From positions 4,030,001 through 4,094,000 of the forward strand of contig NZ_CP117849.1 in the NCBI RefSeq assembly GCF_026151165.2: DNA of 64,000 nt, written 5' to 3'. The number at the start of each line of letters is the position of its first letter. The first letter of the stretch is position 1. The stretch is from Cryobacterium sp. SO2 (GTDB taxonomy: Bacteria; Actinomycetota; Actinomycetes; Actinomycetales; Microbacteriaceae). Shown piece by piece: positions 33,774 to 42,886 of the stretch. The translations under genes were made by a program, and so were the position numbers. The notes beneath the pieces are model-generated. The model was given only the letters and a program-made list of their open reading frames with translations, ran no database searches and was not told the DNA's origin.

Positions 33774-34169
33774 ATGGGTAGCTTCCTCGTCAAACTGATC
33801 GTCAATGCCGCCGCCCTCTGGGTGACGACACTCATAGTGGCCGGGGTGCGGGTCGAGCCGTATGCGCCGGACACCGTGGCCGTCGTGCTGACCTATCTGT
33901 TGATCTCGCTCATCTTCGGGTTCGTCAACGGGTTCGTCGGCGGCTTCGTGCGGATCGTCGCCTTCCCGCTTTATGTGCTCACGCTCGGGTTGTTGTCGTT
34001 CATCGTGAACGGGTTGCTCCTCTTGCTGGTGGCCTGGGTCTCCGGCCTGCTCGGCTTCGGCCTGGTGATCGACGGCTTCTGGTGGGGTGTGCTCGGCGCA
34101 TTCGTGCTGGGGATCTTCAGCTGGCTGTTCGGCCTGCTCGTGCGGCCGCTGAACAACTCCAGCTCCTAG
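33774..34169 (+). CDS. phage-holin family (Phage_holin_4_2) membrane protein
   Basis: A 131-residue protein with four hydrophobic segments: FLVKLIVNAAALWVTTLIVAGV, then a double helix at about 30-60 (VLTYLLISLIFGFVNGF), about 68-95, and about 100-122 ending GIFSWLFGLLVRPL. This pattern is that of the phage holin 4 family 2 (DUF360), chromosomal membrane proteins without a lysis role. No clear ribosome site precedes the ATG at 33774; a TATAGT-like -10 with leaderless translation is possible. Confidence 0.75.
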   Translation: MGSFLVKLIVNAAALWVTTLIVAGVRVEPYAPDTVAVVLTYLLISLIFGFVNGFVGGFVRIVAFPLYVLTLGLLSFIVNGLLLLLVAWVSGLLGFGLVIDGFWWGVLGAFVLGIFSWLFGLLVRPLNNSSS

Positions 34170-34208
34170 GCCGGCCGGGCGATACGTTCGGTCAGTCGGG
34201 CCGTTCGA

Positions 34209-35726
34209 TCAGTCCACCCTTTCGGCGTGCCAGAGGCTCTGTTCGCCGGGCGCCTTGCCAACGATCTCCCCCAGCTGGGCGCGGAACTCCGCCAGCCGGG
34301 GCTCCGGCGAGGCATCGACGATCCCGGCAGTGTCGCGGTAGCCGACCAACTGGTGGGCGGGCAGCGTCTCGTCCAGCGGCACGTCCCGGCCGGCGAAGAG
34401 TTCCCGCCGCACGTAGAGGCGCTGGTCCTCCTCCGATGTGCCGCCGAGCGCGGGAACGATGTCCTCCTCGTGTTCGATCGCGATGGCCGGGAGCCCGTCC
34501 GGTAGGGCCAGGCCGGTCTCCGGCGCTCCGAAGGTCACCATCCCCACGGCGGTGATATCGCCGCGGGAGACCAGCTGGTTGGCGATCAGCCCGCCCTGCG
34601 AGTGCGCGACGGGCACGACAGGGTCGCCAGGTTGCACGCCGGCGGCGTGCAGAGCCTGCAGCACCGCGCGGTACGAGCCGGCTTCCTGGTCCGCCACCGC
34701 CGCGACGTTGGAGGTCATGTCCCACGGTTCGGTTGAGGCGGCCGGCGCCCATTCCACGGTGCCGCCGATGTACACGACCCATCGCGGATGCTCGGCGTCA
34801 CCGTACCGTTCGATGCGCACCTGGGCACCGTCCTCCTCGGTGGGGATGCGGTCGGCGAGGTCGGCGAAGCCGGTGGGCGGCTTCGGCGCCGCCAGGGTGG
34901 CCGTCGATTCGCCGCCGGGCCCAGACTGCACACCGCCGGCGGCGGGGGCGGCAACCGGGGCGGGAGATGATCCCGCCAGGCGCACCCGCACCGGCGTCTC
35001 GCGCAGCAGACCGGCCGCCCGGGCCGCCACGAGCAGGCCGAACGCCGAGGATGCCGCCCCGAGCACCCCGGCGCCGTCATCGCCCAGCGCCGCGGCCACC
35101 GGGTAGGGCACGCCCACCCGGCCCAGTGCCACCTCGTCGGCCGACGAGACCAGCACCCGGACCAGCCGCACCGTCGCCGGGTCGCTGAGCAGCCGGGGGT
35201 TGTCCCGCAGCCAGTCGGCGACGCCGGGCGGCAGCACTTCGCCCGGTCGGCCCTGCAAAGCGTTCCAGGTGAGGGAGCCGACCGCCGCGTAGGCCAGGGG
35301 CCCCGCCAACGACACGGCTATGAGTGGCGCGAACATGGCCAGTTGCCCGGCCGTGTAGCCGAGCCAGGCGCCCATCCCGCTCAGCAGGGTGTCGAGGCCG
35401 GCCTCGAGGCGACCATACTGTTCGGCCGCCTCGGCGAGACTGTCGGCCAGCTGCCGACTCTCGCCGGCCACCCCGTGGATCGCCACCCAGGCGCCCAGCA
35501 CGCAGGCACCGAGGTCGCTGGGTCGCCACTGCAGTGAGGACCCCAGCCCCAAGGACTGCACCCGCCCGATCCGCACCTCCCAGTCCTCGGCATCCCCCTG
35601 AACCCGGCGCAGGGTGGCCATCTCGGCGAACACGGTGTCGGTGGCGACCATGGTGCTGCCGCCGCCGGAGATCGTCAGATCCCGGTAGCCCTCGTCGGGC
35701 GTGACATCGTTCCCGGCGGAGCTCAC
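34209..35726 (-). CDS. alpha/beta hydrolase fused to WXG-associated N-terminal domain
   Basis: A 505-residue protein. Residues 1-120 hold a helical region (LADSLAEAAEQYGRLEAGLDTLLSGMG) followed by a hydrophobic pair (about 122-150). Residues about 300-480 form an alpha/beta hydrolase with nucleophile elbow VAHSQGGLI and downstream Asp/His candidates (EHEEDIVP, LPAHQLVGYRDT). The start overlaps the small upstream gene as GTGA, so the two products are made together. The N-terminal layout resembles proteins that travel with WXG100 partners. No signal peptide; substrate and localisation unknown. Confidence 0.7.
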   Translation of the reverse strand: MSSAGNDVTPDEGYRDLTISGGGSTMVATDTVFAEMATLRRVQGDAEDWEVRIGRVQSLGLGSSLQWRPSDLGACVLGAWVAIHGVAGESRQLADSLAEAAEQYGRLEAGLDTLLSGMGAWLGYTAGQLAMFAPLIAVSLAGPLAYAAVGSLTWNALQGRPGEVLPPGVADWLRDNPRLLSDPATVRLVRVLVSSADEVALGRVGVPYPVAAALGDDGAGVLGAASSAFGLLVAARAAGLLRETPVRVRLAGSSPAPVAAPAAGGVQSGPGGESTATLAAPKPPTGFADLADRIPTEEDGAQVRIERYGDAEHPRWVVYIGGTVEWAPAASTEPWDMTSNVAAVADQEAGSYRAVLQALHAAGVQPGDPVVPVAHSQGGLIANQLVSRGDITAVGMVTFGAPETGLALPDGLPAIAIEHEEDIVPALGGTSEEDQRLYVRRELFAGRDVPLDETLPAHQLVGYRDTAGIVDASPEPRLAEFRAQLGEIVGKAPGEQSLWHAERVD

Positions 35727-36013
35727 CGGGCCACCTTCACCTGTTCGATGTCCCGGTCCACGGCCGAGAGGGCGTCCTCCAACGCCCGCCAGGCTGTCTG
35801 CAGGTCACCGGCCAGGCCGGCGAGGCTGTCCGCATAGGCGCGCTGCGCCGTCGACCGCCAGCCGGCTCCCGTCCCCTGGCCGGCGATCCGGCGGCCCGTC
35901 GCCTCGACCTCGTCGCGCACGAGTCCCAGCAGCCAGCGTTGCTCGCGCAGCCGTGCGAGCGCGACGGCGGCAGCCTCGCCGTCCGACGGGAAGTTTCCGT
36001 CCCAGGGATCCAT
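35723..36013 (-). CDS. small WXG100-like protein
   Basis: A 96-residue all-helical protein: helix 1 AAAVALARLREQRWLLGLVRDEVEATGRRIAG, a turn with W (GAGWRSTAQRAYADSL), and helix 2 LQTAWRALEDALSAVDRDIEQV. The helical hairpin with a central W resembles WXG100/ESX proteins, but the strict W-x-G is not present. Its stop overlaps the hydrolase start (GTGA). The two-gene arrangement looks like a secreted pair; no type VII secretion genes are nearby. Confidence 0.55.
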   Translation of the reverse strand: MDPWDGNFPSDGEAAAVALARLREQRWLLGLVRDEVEATGRRIAGQGTGAGWRSTAQRAYADSLAGLAGDLQTAWRALEDALSAVDRDIEQVKVAR

Positions 36014-36171
36014 CGCGTCTCCTTTTCGGTCCAGTTCTTCGGTCCAGCCCTCCAGCCCAGCTCTCCAGTCCAGACTGTGTCGCCCATACTGTGCCAGCCT
36101 GGGTGACGCCGCACGACGACCGCGCGGTTCGGGAGAAGTCGCCTCGACGGGCAGATGTGGAGGAGGGGAAT

Positions 36172-36717
36172 GTGGAACACAATGGACACATGAATTTCGC
36201 GGCGCTCAGTCCAGATGAGTCGACGCCATTTCGGATCATTTTCGTCTGCACCGGCAACATCTGCCGGTCGCCCATGGCCGAGGTGATGTTGCGCGACCTC
36301 GTCACGCGCTCCGGACTGGGCCGGCTGATCACCACGAGCTCCGCGGGCACCGGCGACTGGCACGTCGGCGAACAGGCCGACACCCGCACGATCGCCGCCC
36401 TGGCCAAGCGCGGCTACGACGGCAGCCACCACCGGGCCAGGCAATTCGATGCCGCCTGGTTCGACGACCTCGACCTCGTGGTGGTGCTCGACCGCTCGCA
36501 GGAACGCATCCTGCGCAACTGGGCGCCCACCGAACGCGACCGCAACAAGGTGCGCCTGCTGCTCAGCTTCGACAGGGACCAGGCCATCCTGCGGGACGTG
36601 CCGGACCCCTACTATTCCGACGATGCGCTGTTTGACTCGGTTTTAGGCATGATTGAGAGAGCCAATTTTGCGCTCTTCGCGCAACTCGCACCCGCAATCA
36701 GACAGGGAGTCCGATGA
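36172..36717 (+). CDS. low-molecular-weight protein-tyrosine phosphatase
   Basis: A 181-residue phosphatase. The catalytic P-loop is VCTGNICRSPMAE (Cys and Arg in CX5R, about residues 26-32) and the general acid Asp lies in DPYYSDD. The fold and length fit LMW-PTP. The GTG at 36172 is chosen because AGGAGG ends 5 bases before it; ATG at 36190 would leave the site too far away. The stop overlaps the purB start (ATGA), so the phosphatase is translationally coupled to purine synthesis. Its substrate is unknown; bacterial LMW-PTPs often act on tyrosine kinases of polysaccharide export. Confidence 0.85.
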   Translation: MEHNGHMNFAALSPDESTPFRIIFVCTGNICRSPMAEVMLRDLVTRSGLGRLITTSSAGTGDWHVGEQADTRTIAALAKRGYDGSHHRARQFDAAWFDDLDLVVVLDRSQERILRNWAPTERDRNKVRLLLSFDRDQAILRDVPDPYYSDDALFDSVLGMIERANFALFAQLAPAIRQGVR

Positions 36718-38096
36718 GTCCTCTACCCCCGCAGGTCCTCAGTCCACTCGACGGCCGCTACCAGGCCGCCGTCACCGAACTGGGCGAGCACCTGTCAGAG
36801 GCCGGACTCAACCGGGCACGGGTCAAGGTCGAGGTGGAGTGGTTGATCACCCTCACCGACCGCAGCCTGTTCGGATCCGCCCCGCTCAGCGCCGACCAGA
36901 AGAGTGGCCTCAGGGCCCTGGTCACCGATTTCGGCCAGGCCGAGATCGACGAACTGGCCGCCCTGGAGGCCGTCACCCGGCACGACGTGAAGGCCGTGGA
37001 GTACCTCGTGCGCCGCCGTCTCGTGCCGCTCGGACTGGAGTCGATCAGCGAGCTCACCCACTTCGCCGCCACCAGCGAGGACATCAACAATCTCGCCTAC
37101 GCGCTCACGGTCTCCGAGGCCGTCCGCGAGGTCTGGCTGCCCAAGCTGCGCACCCTCGTCGGTGCCCTCCGCGCACTGTCCACCGACTACCGGGCCGATG
37201 CCATGCTGGCCCGCACGCACGGCCAGCCTGCCACGCCCACCACCATGGGCAAGGAGCTGGCGGTGTTCGTCTACAGGCTGGAGCGCATCCAGAAGCAGAT
37301 CGAGGCCAACGAGTACCTCGGCAAGTTCAGCGGTGCCACCGGCACTTTCGCCGCGCACGTCGCCGCGGACCCGACCGTGGACTGGCCCGCGGTGTCCCGC
37401 GAGTTCGTGGAGGGACTCGGCCTGGGCTGGAACCCGCTGACCACCCAGATCGAGTCGCACGACTGGCAGGCCGAGCTGTACGGCAAGGTGTCGCACGCCA
37501 ACCGAGTGCTGCACAACCTCGCTACCGACATCTGGACCTACATCTCCATCGGCTACTTCCGCCAGGTGCCCCAGGCCGGGGCCACCGGGTCGTCGACCAT
37601 GCCGCACAAGATCAACCCGATCCGGTTCGAGAACGCCGAGGCCAACCTGGAGCTCTCCAGCGCCCTGCTGGATTCGCTGGCGGCCACCCTCGTCACCTCC
37701 CGGCTGCAGCGGGACCTCACCGACTCCACCACCCAGCGCAACATCGGCGTCGGCTTCGGCCACTCGCTGCTCGCGCTGGACAACCTGGTGCGGGGCCTGG
37801 GCGAAATCGACCTGGATCGCGAGCTGCTCGCGCACGACCTGGACACCAACTGGGAGATCCTCGGCGAGGCCATCCAGACCGTCATCCGCGCTGAGGTCAG
37901 CGCCGGCCGCTCCACCATCGCCGACCCGTACGCGCTGCTGAAGGAGCTCACCCGCGGCAAGCGCATCAACCGCGCCGATCTGGTGGCCTTCGTGCAGGAC
38001 CTGGAGATCGGCGACGCCGCCAAGGCGCGCCTGCTCGAGCTGACGCCGGGCGGCTACGTCGGCCTGGCCGACCCGCTGGTGGACTACCTGGGCTGA
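36714..38096 (+). CDS. purB: adenylosuccinate lyase
   Basis: A 460-residue fumarase/aspartase-superfamily enzyme that cleaves SAICAR and adenylosuccinate in purine synthesis. Signature motif GSSTMPHKINP is at about residue 298; the N-terminal LSPLDGRYQAAVTELGEHLSE is typical of PurB. Its start overlaps the phosphatase stop. Transcription ends at the hairpin at 38114. Confidence 0.95.
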   Translation: MSPLPPQVLSPLDGRYQAAVTELGEHLSEAGLNRARVKVEVEWLITLTDRSLFGSAPLSADQKSGLRALVTDFGQAEIDELAALEAVTRHDVKAVEYLVRRRLVPLGLESISELTHFAATSEDINNLAYALTVSEAVREVWLPKLRTLVGALRALSTDYRADAMLARTHGQPATPTTMGKELAVFVYRLERIQKQIEANEYLGKFSGATGTFAAHVAADPTVDWPAVSREFVEGLGLGWNPLTTQIESHDWQAELYGKVSHANRVLHNLATDIWTYISIGYFRQVPQAGATGSSTMPHKINPIRFENAEANLELSSALLDSLAATLVTSRLQRDLTDSTTQRNIGVGFGHSLLALDNLVRGLGEIDLDRELLAHDLDTNWEILGEAIQTVIRAEVSAGRSTIADPYALLKELTRGKRINRADLVAFVQDLEIGDAAKARLLELTPGGYVGLADPLVDYLG

Positions 38097-38113
38097 GAGC
38101 CCCGTCGCCGGGC

Positions 38114-38137
38114 ACCCGGGAGCGTCAGCTCCCGGGT
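38114..38137. terminator. hairpin after purB
   Basis: ACCCGGGAGC and GCTCCCGGGT make a perfect 10-base stem with loop GTCA, 18 bases past the purB stop and before the convergent small membrane gene. No T-run follows; it may act in both directions. Confidence 0.55.
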
Positions 38138-38192
38138 TGCCACCGGCGCGCTCGCGCGCCGGCCCACCACGACACCGCGCTGCTGCCGCGGG

Positions 38193-38462
38193 TCAGTGGC
38201 CCTTGGCCTCGCCGCTCTGGTTCTGCTCGTCGAGGTCGCTCTTCTCGGCCGCTGTGGGCTTCATGCCCAGGGCGAGCATCGCGATGACGACGAGGGCGAT
38301 GATGAAGGTGATCCCGAGGGCGATCGAAGACAGCGCCCAGTTGCGGGTGGCCAGCAAGATGGTCAGGCCCACGAAGAGGCCCATCGCGCCGGAGATTGCG
38401 ACGAGCTCGACAGGCTTGAGGATCTCGGACCTGGTGGGCTTGTGCGGAGTGTTCTGGGTCAC
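38193..38462 (-). CDS. small two-helix membrane protein
   Basis: An 89-residue protein with two hydrophobic helices (LVAISGAMGLFVGLTILLATRNWA and SSIALGITFIIALVVIAMLALGM) and a charged tail. It starts at GTG 38462, overlapping the upstream gene's stop by GTGA, and no known domain is recognised. Coupled to the DUF308-like protein. Confidence 0.7.
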   Translation of the reverse strand: MTQNTPHKPTRSEILKPVELVAISGAMGLFVGLTILLATRNWALSSIALGITFIIALVVIAMLALGMKPTAAEKSDLDEQNQSGEAKGH

Positions 38463-39052
38463 GGGGTGTCCGAATCTGTGGAGGAGGAAGCCAGGCCGCG
38501 TCGCGCATCCACGCCGGCGATGGCGAGGTAGACGCCGACGATCGCCAGGTAGGCGCCGAGCAGCCCCACCGAGACCACGGCGTGCGGCGGGAGGAGCAGG
38601 AACGTGAGTGCGAGGACCGCGGTGAAAATGCCCACGATGAGCAGGTCGCGGGCGACCTGGTTGCGCGCGGTGCGATCGCGGGCACGCAGCCGGATGCCCG
38701 CGAACAGCTCGAGCATGCCGGTGACGGCCGCCCACACCGAGACGAGGTAGAGGAAGAAGCCCAGACCGCCGGCGTTCAGGAGGAGGGCGAGGACACCGGC
38801 GACAACGCCGACGACGCCCTGCAGCACGAAGAGGGTGCGGTCCCTGGCGTCTCGCACCGTGAGCCAGCTGAGCCCGGCGATGACCAGCCCGCTGACCAGG
38901 GCGAAGGCGCCGAAGACAAGCAGGCCGAACTGCGCGGAGTGGTTGGCGTTGAACGTGATCAGGGCCGCGGGCACCAGCGCCACGACGGCGCGCGCCACGG
39001 GAACGGTCCAGAACCGGGTGCCGATGACGGCTGCTGCCGGGGCATGCGCCAC
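38459..39052 (-). CDS. HdeD/DUF308-like membrane protein
   Basis: A 197-residue protein with six hydrophobic helices and a charged C-terminal tail. The regular spacing of helices (LVPAALITFNANHSAQFGLLVFG through FFLYLVSVWAAVTGMLELFAGIRLRARDR) resembles DUF308 (HdeD) proteins, which in enterobacteria help acid resistance; its role here is unknown. GTG at 39052 is preceded by a GAGG site. It is translationally coupled to the small downstream membrane protein. Confidence 0.7.
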   Translation of the reverse strand: MAHAPAAAVIGTRFWTVPVARAVVALVPAALITFNANHSAQFGLLVFGAFALVSGLVIAGLSWLTVRDARDRTLFVLQGVVGVVAGVLALLLNAGGLGFFLYLVSVWAAVTGMLELFAGIRLRARDRTARNQVARDLLIVGIFTAVLALTFLLLPPHAVVSVGLLGAYLAIVGVYLAIAGVDARRGLASSSTDSDTP

Positions 39053-39196
39053 GCGGGCACCTCTTTCGTCGCAGGGAGTGCTTCCAGTCTACGCGGCGGC
39101 TCCGGCCCATCCGCTGCGCGGGGCGTGTCGGCCGGGCACCTGCCCGTTGCGGGGAGGGAGGCCGGGGACTACGGTCGGGCAGGTTAGGGGGTCTCC

Positions 39197-39982
39197 ATGG
39201 GTGAGGCAGGTACACCGGTCAGGTCGGCAGTCGCGGGAGCGGGTGACCCTCTGGCCGCGCTGAGCGATCTGTGCGCGGGGTCACCGGATGCGGTGCCCGC
39301 CTACCTCGGCGCCCACTCGGGGCTGCCGGGACCGCGGGCCAACCTGCCCCTCGCCGATGCGTTCGCGGCCACAGCCCCGGTCGCACTGATCTGGAGCCTG
39401 GCGGAATCGCCGGACGAGTTCCTGGCCTTCTGCGGCACAGAGGGACTTGGGCGGTTGGTTCTGGATCCCGCCGAGCGTACGTCCGCCCTCGCGGCACTCC
39501 GCCGGGCGGCCGGCGACGAACGGTGGCGGGTGCGGGAGGGCGCCGCCCGCGCCCTGCAGCTGGTCGGGGATGTCGATCCGGCCCTGCTACACCGCGTGGT
39601 CGACGAGTGGTCCGCTGTGCCGGATGCCTGGCTGGCTCGGGCCGGCGTCGCCGCGATCTGCGAGCCGCGCCTGCTGCACACCGAGGGCGCCCAGACGCTG
39701 GCCCTGCGCGTCTGCGATGCTGCGACCGCGCTGCTGCTGAGCGGCGGTGAGATCGTGCAGGATCCGGCCCGCGCGAAGGAGGCGCACCGGGTGTTGCGCC
39801 AGGCCCTCGGTTACGGCTGGAGCGTGGCGATCGCCGCGAGCCCGGAGGCCGGCCTGGCCGCGTTCCGGGTGCTGGCGGCCTCTGACGACCCCGACGCCCG
39901 GTGGATTGTGCGGTCGAACCTCACCAAGGCGCGGTTGCGCTCGGTGCTCGCCGAACACAACCTCTGGGGCGTCCTCGGCTGA
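39197..39982 (+). CDS. HEAT-repeat-like protein
   Basis: A 261-residue helical protein. The segment ALAALRRAAGDERWRVREGAARALQLVGDVDPALLHRVVDEW (about 97-140) is a HEAT/Armadillo-like repeat, and the remainder (RVLAASDDPDARWIVRSNLTKARL) continues the pattern. Such proteins are scaffolds for protein binding; no partner is visible. ATG at 39197. Its stop is followed by a family A palindrome, then the convergent pntB gene. Confidence 0.7.
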   Translation: MGEAGTPVRSAVAGAGDPLAALSDLCAGSPDAVPAYLGAHSGLPGPRANLPLADAFAATAPVALIWSLAESPDEFLAFCGTEGLGRLVLDPAERTSALAALRRAAGDERWRVREGAARALQLVGDVDPALLHRVVDEWSAVPDAWLARAGVAAICEPRLLHTEGAQTLALRVCDAATALLLSGGEIVQDPARAKEAHRVLRQALGYGWSVAIAASPEAGLAAFRVLAASDDPDARWIVRSNLTKARLRSVLAEHNLWGVLG

Positions 39983-39999
39983 TCCCGCCCGAGTGCTCG

Positions 40000-40056
40000 C
40001 GACTTGCCGCAAAGCGCCCCTTCACGGCTCGTGAGGGGGCGCTTTGCGGCAAGTCG
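40000..40056. repeat. intergenic palindrome, family A (copy 2)
   Basis: A perfect 21-base inverted repeat (40000-40020 and 40036-40056; arm core CGACTTGCCGCAAAGCGCCCC) around a 15-base loop with a further TCAC/GTGA pairing. It shares the arm sequence with the element at 25512. It lies between convergent HEAT-like and pntB genes and could double as a bidirectional terminator. Confidence 0.85.
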
Positions 40057-40062
40057 GCGGGG

Positions 40063-41436
40063 TTATAACGCGTTGACGGCGCCGAGCACCTTGGTGAGTG
40101 AGTCTTTCGCGTCACCGAACAGCAGCGTGGTCTTCGGATCGAAGAGGAGCTCGTTCTCGATGCCGGCGAACCCGGGACGCATGGACCGCTTGAGGAACAC
40201 GATCTGGCGGCCTTCCTCAACCTCGAGGATCGGCATCCCGTAGATCGGCGAGCCGGGCGAGGTCTTGGCGGCCGGGTTGACCACATCGTTCGCGCCGACG
40301 ACGAGCACGACATCGGTGTTCTTGAACTCGGGGTTGACCTCGGCCATTTCCTTGAGCGACTCGTAGGGCACATTGGCCTCGGCGAGGAGCACGTTCATGT
40401 GCCCCGGCATCCGGCCTGCGACGGGGTGGATCGCGAAGTCCACCTCAACACCGCGCGCCTCGAGGGTCGTGGCGAGCTCGGCGATGGTGTGCTGGCCCTG
40501 GGCCACGGCCAGACCATAGCCGGGCACGATGACGACCCGCTGCGCGTAGGCGAGCATCACGGCCACGTCTTCGGGGTTGGAGGAGCGCACCGGGCGGTCG
40601 CTCTGCACCGTGGAGCCGGCGGTCGAGCCGCCGCGGAAGGCGCCGAACATGATGCCGCTCACGCCGCGGCCCATTGCGGAGGCCATGGCACGGGTGAGGA
40701 TCGTACCGCTGGCACCGACGAGGGTACCGGCGACCACGAGCAGCACGTTGTCCAGGACCACGCCGGATGCGGCGACCGCGAGGCCGGTGAAGGCGTTCAG
40801 CAGGGAGATGACGATGGGCACGTCGGCACCGCCGACCGGCAGCACCAGCAGCAGTCCGACGGCAAGTCCGATCACGAGGAGCAGCAGCGCCCAGCCGGTC
40901 GAGCCGGTGGCGACGACAACGCCGCCGACGACGATGGCCGCGACGGCCGCGAGGCTCATGACCCATTTCATGCCGGGGAAGACGACCGGGCGGGTGGTGA
41001 TGAGTTCCTGCAGCTTGGCCACGGTGATCGCGGATCCGGCGAACGACACCGCTCCGACGATCATGGTGAACACCACGGCCACGAGCACCCAGGGGCCGTC
41101 GCTGTGGCCCAGTTCGAGCATCGCCACGAGCGCGGCAGCGCCGCCGCCGACGCCGTTGAACAGTGCGACGAGTTGGGGCATCTGGGTCATCTGCACCCGG
41201 CGGGAGATGGGTGCCGCGATCGCGGCACCGATGACGATCGCCAGGATGATGTACGGGATGTTGTCGAGCTTGGCCGACAGGAACACGGTGAGCACGGCGA
41301 GGGTGGCGCCGGCAGCGCCGATCAGGTTGCCCCGTCTGGCGGTCTTGGGTGAGCTCAGTCCCTTGAGGGCGAGGATGAAGCAGACGGCCGCGACCAGGTA
41401 GAGCAGTGCGGTCCACTCGGCTGACAGGAGGCTCAT
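40063..41436 (-). CDS. pntB: NAD(P) transhydrogenase beta subunit
   Basis: A 457-residue membrane protein. The N-terminal half has about 8 helices; the C-terminal half is the NADP(H)-binding domain (IVPGYGLAVAQGQHTIAELATTLEARGVEVDFAIHPVAGRMPGHMNVLLAEANVPY with GYGLAVAQ). It couples proton movement to hydride transfer between NAD(H) and NADP(H). ATG at 41436 overlaps the pntA2 stop. Confidence 0.93.
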   Translation of the reverse strand: MSLLSAEWTALLYLVAAVCFILALKGLSSPKTARRGNLIGAAGATLAVLTVFLSAKLDNIPYIILAIVIGAAIAAPISRRVQMTQMPQLVALFNGVGGGAAALVAMLELGHSDGPWVLVAVVFTMIVGAVSFAGSAITVAKLQELITTRPVVFPGMKWVMSLAAVAAIVVGGVVVATGSTGWALLLLVIGLAVGLLLVLPVGGADVPIVISLLNAFTGLAVAASGVVLDNVLLVVAGTLVGASGTILTRAMASAMGRGVSGIMFGAFRGGSTAGSTVQSDRPVRSSNPEDVAVMLAYAQRVVIVPGYGLAVAQGQHTIAELATTLEARGVEVDFAIHPVAGRMPGHMNVLLAEANVPYESLKEMAEVNPEFKNTDVVLVVGANDVVNPAAKTSPGSPIYGMPILEVEEGRQIVFLKRSMRPGFAGIENELLFDPKTTLLFGDAKDSLTKVLGAVNAL

Positions 41437-41741
41437 TTGGTGGTGTCCTTCGGGGTGGCGGCGGGCTTCCGGCCGCGGAACATGCCCAGCATCCGGTCGG
41501 TGACGACGAAGCCGCCGACGAGGTTGGCGGTGGCGAGGGCGACGGCGAGCAGGGCCACGACGATCAGCCACGGGTCATCGAGCTGCCCGGCGACGATGAT
41601 CGCGCCGATCAGGATGATGCCGTGGATGGCGTTGGCGCCGCTCATCAGCGGGGTGTGCAGGGTGCTGGACACCTTGGAGACCACCTCGAAGCCGACGAAG
41701 ACGGTCAAGACGATGACCGTGAGGAGAGTGATCGGATCCAT
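41433..41741 (-). CDS. pntA2: NAD(P) transhydrogenase alpha subunit, part 2 (membrane)
   Basis: A 102-residue integral membrane subunit with three helices (LLTVIVLTVFVGFEVVSKV, a middle helix, and VVALLAVALATANLVGGFVVT). It is the split-off C-terminal piece of PntA. ATG 41741 overlaps the PntA1 stop (TGATG). The split-gene arrangement pntA1-pntA2-pntB is typical of Actinobacteria and of Rhodospirillum. Confidence 0.9.
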   Translation of the reverse strand: MDPITLLTVIVLTVFVGFEVVSKVSSTLHTPLMSGANAIHGIILIGAIIVAGQLDDPWLIVVALLAVALATANLVGGFVVTDRMLGMFRGRKPAATPKDTTK

Positions 41742-42886
41742 CAGTTCTTTCCTTCCAGCGCGGCGGCGGTCGGTGCGTGGCGCACCTCGCCGTCGGCGGT
41801 GAGACAGGCGCCGGCGACGACCTCGTCGGTGAAGTCGGGAACGACCTGGCCGTCGGTGATCATCAGCGCGAGCAGGTTGGCGACGTTCTTGGCGTACAGC
41901 CTGGACGCATCCGAGGCCATCGCGGAGGCGGCGTCCCGCATGCCGACGAGGGTGACGACACCGTCTCCGGCCGTGGTGGGCACGAGCTGGTCGACCCCGG
42001 GGAGCACGCCCTCGACGTTGCCGCCGGTTTCGGCGGCGAGGTCGACGACCACGGAGCCGGCCGGCATCGCCGCGACCATCTCCCGGGTGACTAGGAGCGG
42101 GGCGGGACGGCCGGGGATCGCGGCAGTGGTGATGAGCACATCCGCCTTGGCCACGTGGGGGGCGAGCAGCTCCCGCTGGCGCACGGCGCGGTCTTCGGCC
42201 AGCTCGGTGGCGTAGCCGCCGGCGCCTTCGACGGCGTCCAGGTCGAGGGTGATGAAGGTGCCACCCATCGAGGTGACCTCGTCGGCGGAGGCCGGGCGCA
42301 CGTCATAGGCGGAGACCCGCGCGCCCAACCGCTTGGCGGTACCGATGGCCTGCAGTCCGGCAACGCCGGCGCCGAGCACGAGCACCCGGGCGGGCGGGAT
42401 GGTGCCGGCCGCGGTCATGTAGAGCGGGAAGAAGCGCGGGAAACGGATGGTGGCCTCGAGCACGGCCCGGTACCCGGCGACGAGCGCCTGTGAGGTGAGC
42501 GCGTCCATCGACTGGGCCCGGGAGATGCGCGGCACGAGTTCGAGGGCGAAGGCGGTGACCTTCGCGGCGGCCAGCGCGGCCACGGTGGGGAGTTCAGACG
42601 CTGGAGAGGCCAGGCCGACGGTGATGGTGCCCGCGGGTAGCGTGGCGGCCAGGGCGGGACTGAGCGGACGCACGTGGCAGAGCACGTCGAACGCTGTCGC
42701 GTCGAAGTCTGCCACGAGGTGCGCGCCGGCCTTGTCATAGGCGGCGTCGGAATACCCGGACGCGAGCCCGGCGCCGGCTTCGACGGTGACGTCGACCCCG
42801 AGTCCTGTGAGTTGGGTCACCGTCTCCGGTGTTGCTGCGACGCGCTTCTCGCCGTCGCGGCGTTCACGCCCAATGCCAACCTTCAC
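41741..42886 (-). CDS. pntA1: NAD(P) transhydrogenase alpha subunit, part 1 (NAD-binding)
   Basis: A 381-residue soluble NAD(H)-binding subunit: KVGIGRERRDGEKRVAATPETV near the start and the dinucleotide fold VLVLGAGVAGLQAIGTAKRLGARVSAYDVRPA at about residues 160-190. The GTG at 42886 is chosen because AAAGGAG lies 9 bases upstream; a longer in-frame start at 42916 is not supported. First gene of the transhydrogenase operon. Confidence 0.92.
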   Translation of the reverse strand: MKVGIGRERRDGEKRVAATPETVTQLTGLGVDVTVEAGAGLASGYSDAAYDKAGAHLVADFDATAFDVLCHVRPLSPALAATLPAGTITVGLASPASELPTVAALAAAKVTAFALELVPRISRAQSMDALTSQALVAGYRAVLEATIRFPRFFPLYMTAAGTIPPARVLVLGAGVAGLQAIGTAKRLGARVSAYDVRPASADEVTSMGGTFITLDLDAVEGAGGYATELAEDRAVRQRELLAPHVAKADVLITTAAIPGRPAPLLVTREMVAAMPAGSVVVDLAAETGGNVEGVLPGVDQLVPTTAGDGVVTLVGMRDAASAMASDASRLYAKNVANLLALMITDGQVVPDFTDEVVAGACLTADGEVRHAPTAAALEGKN

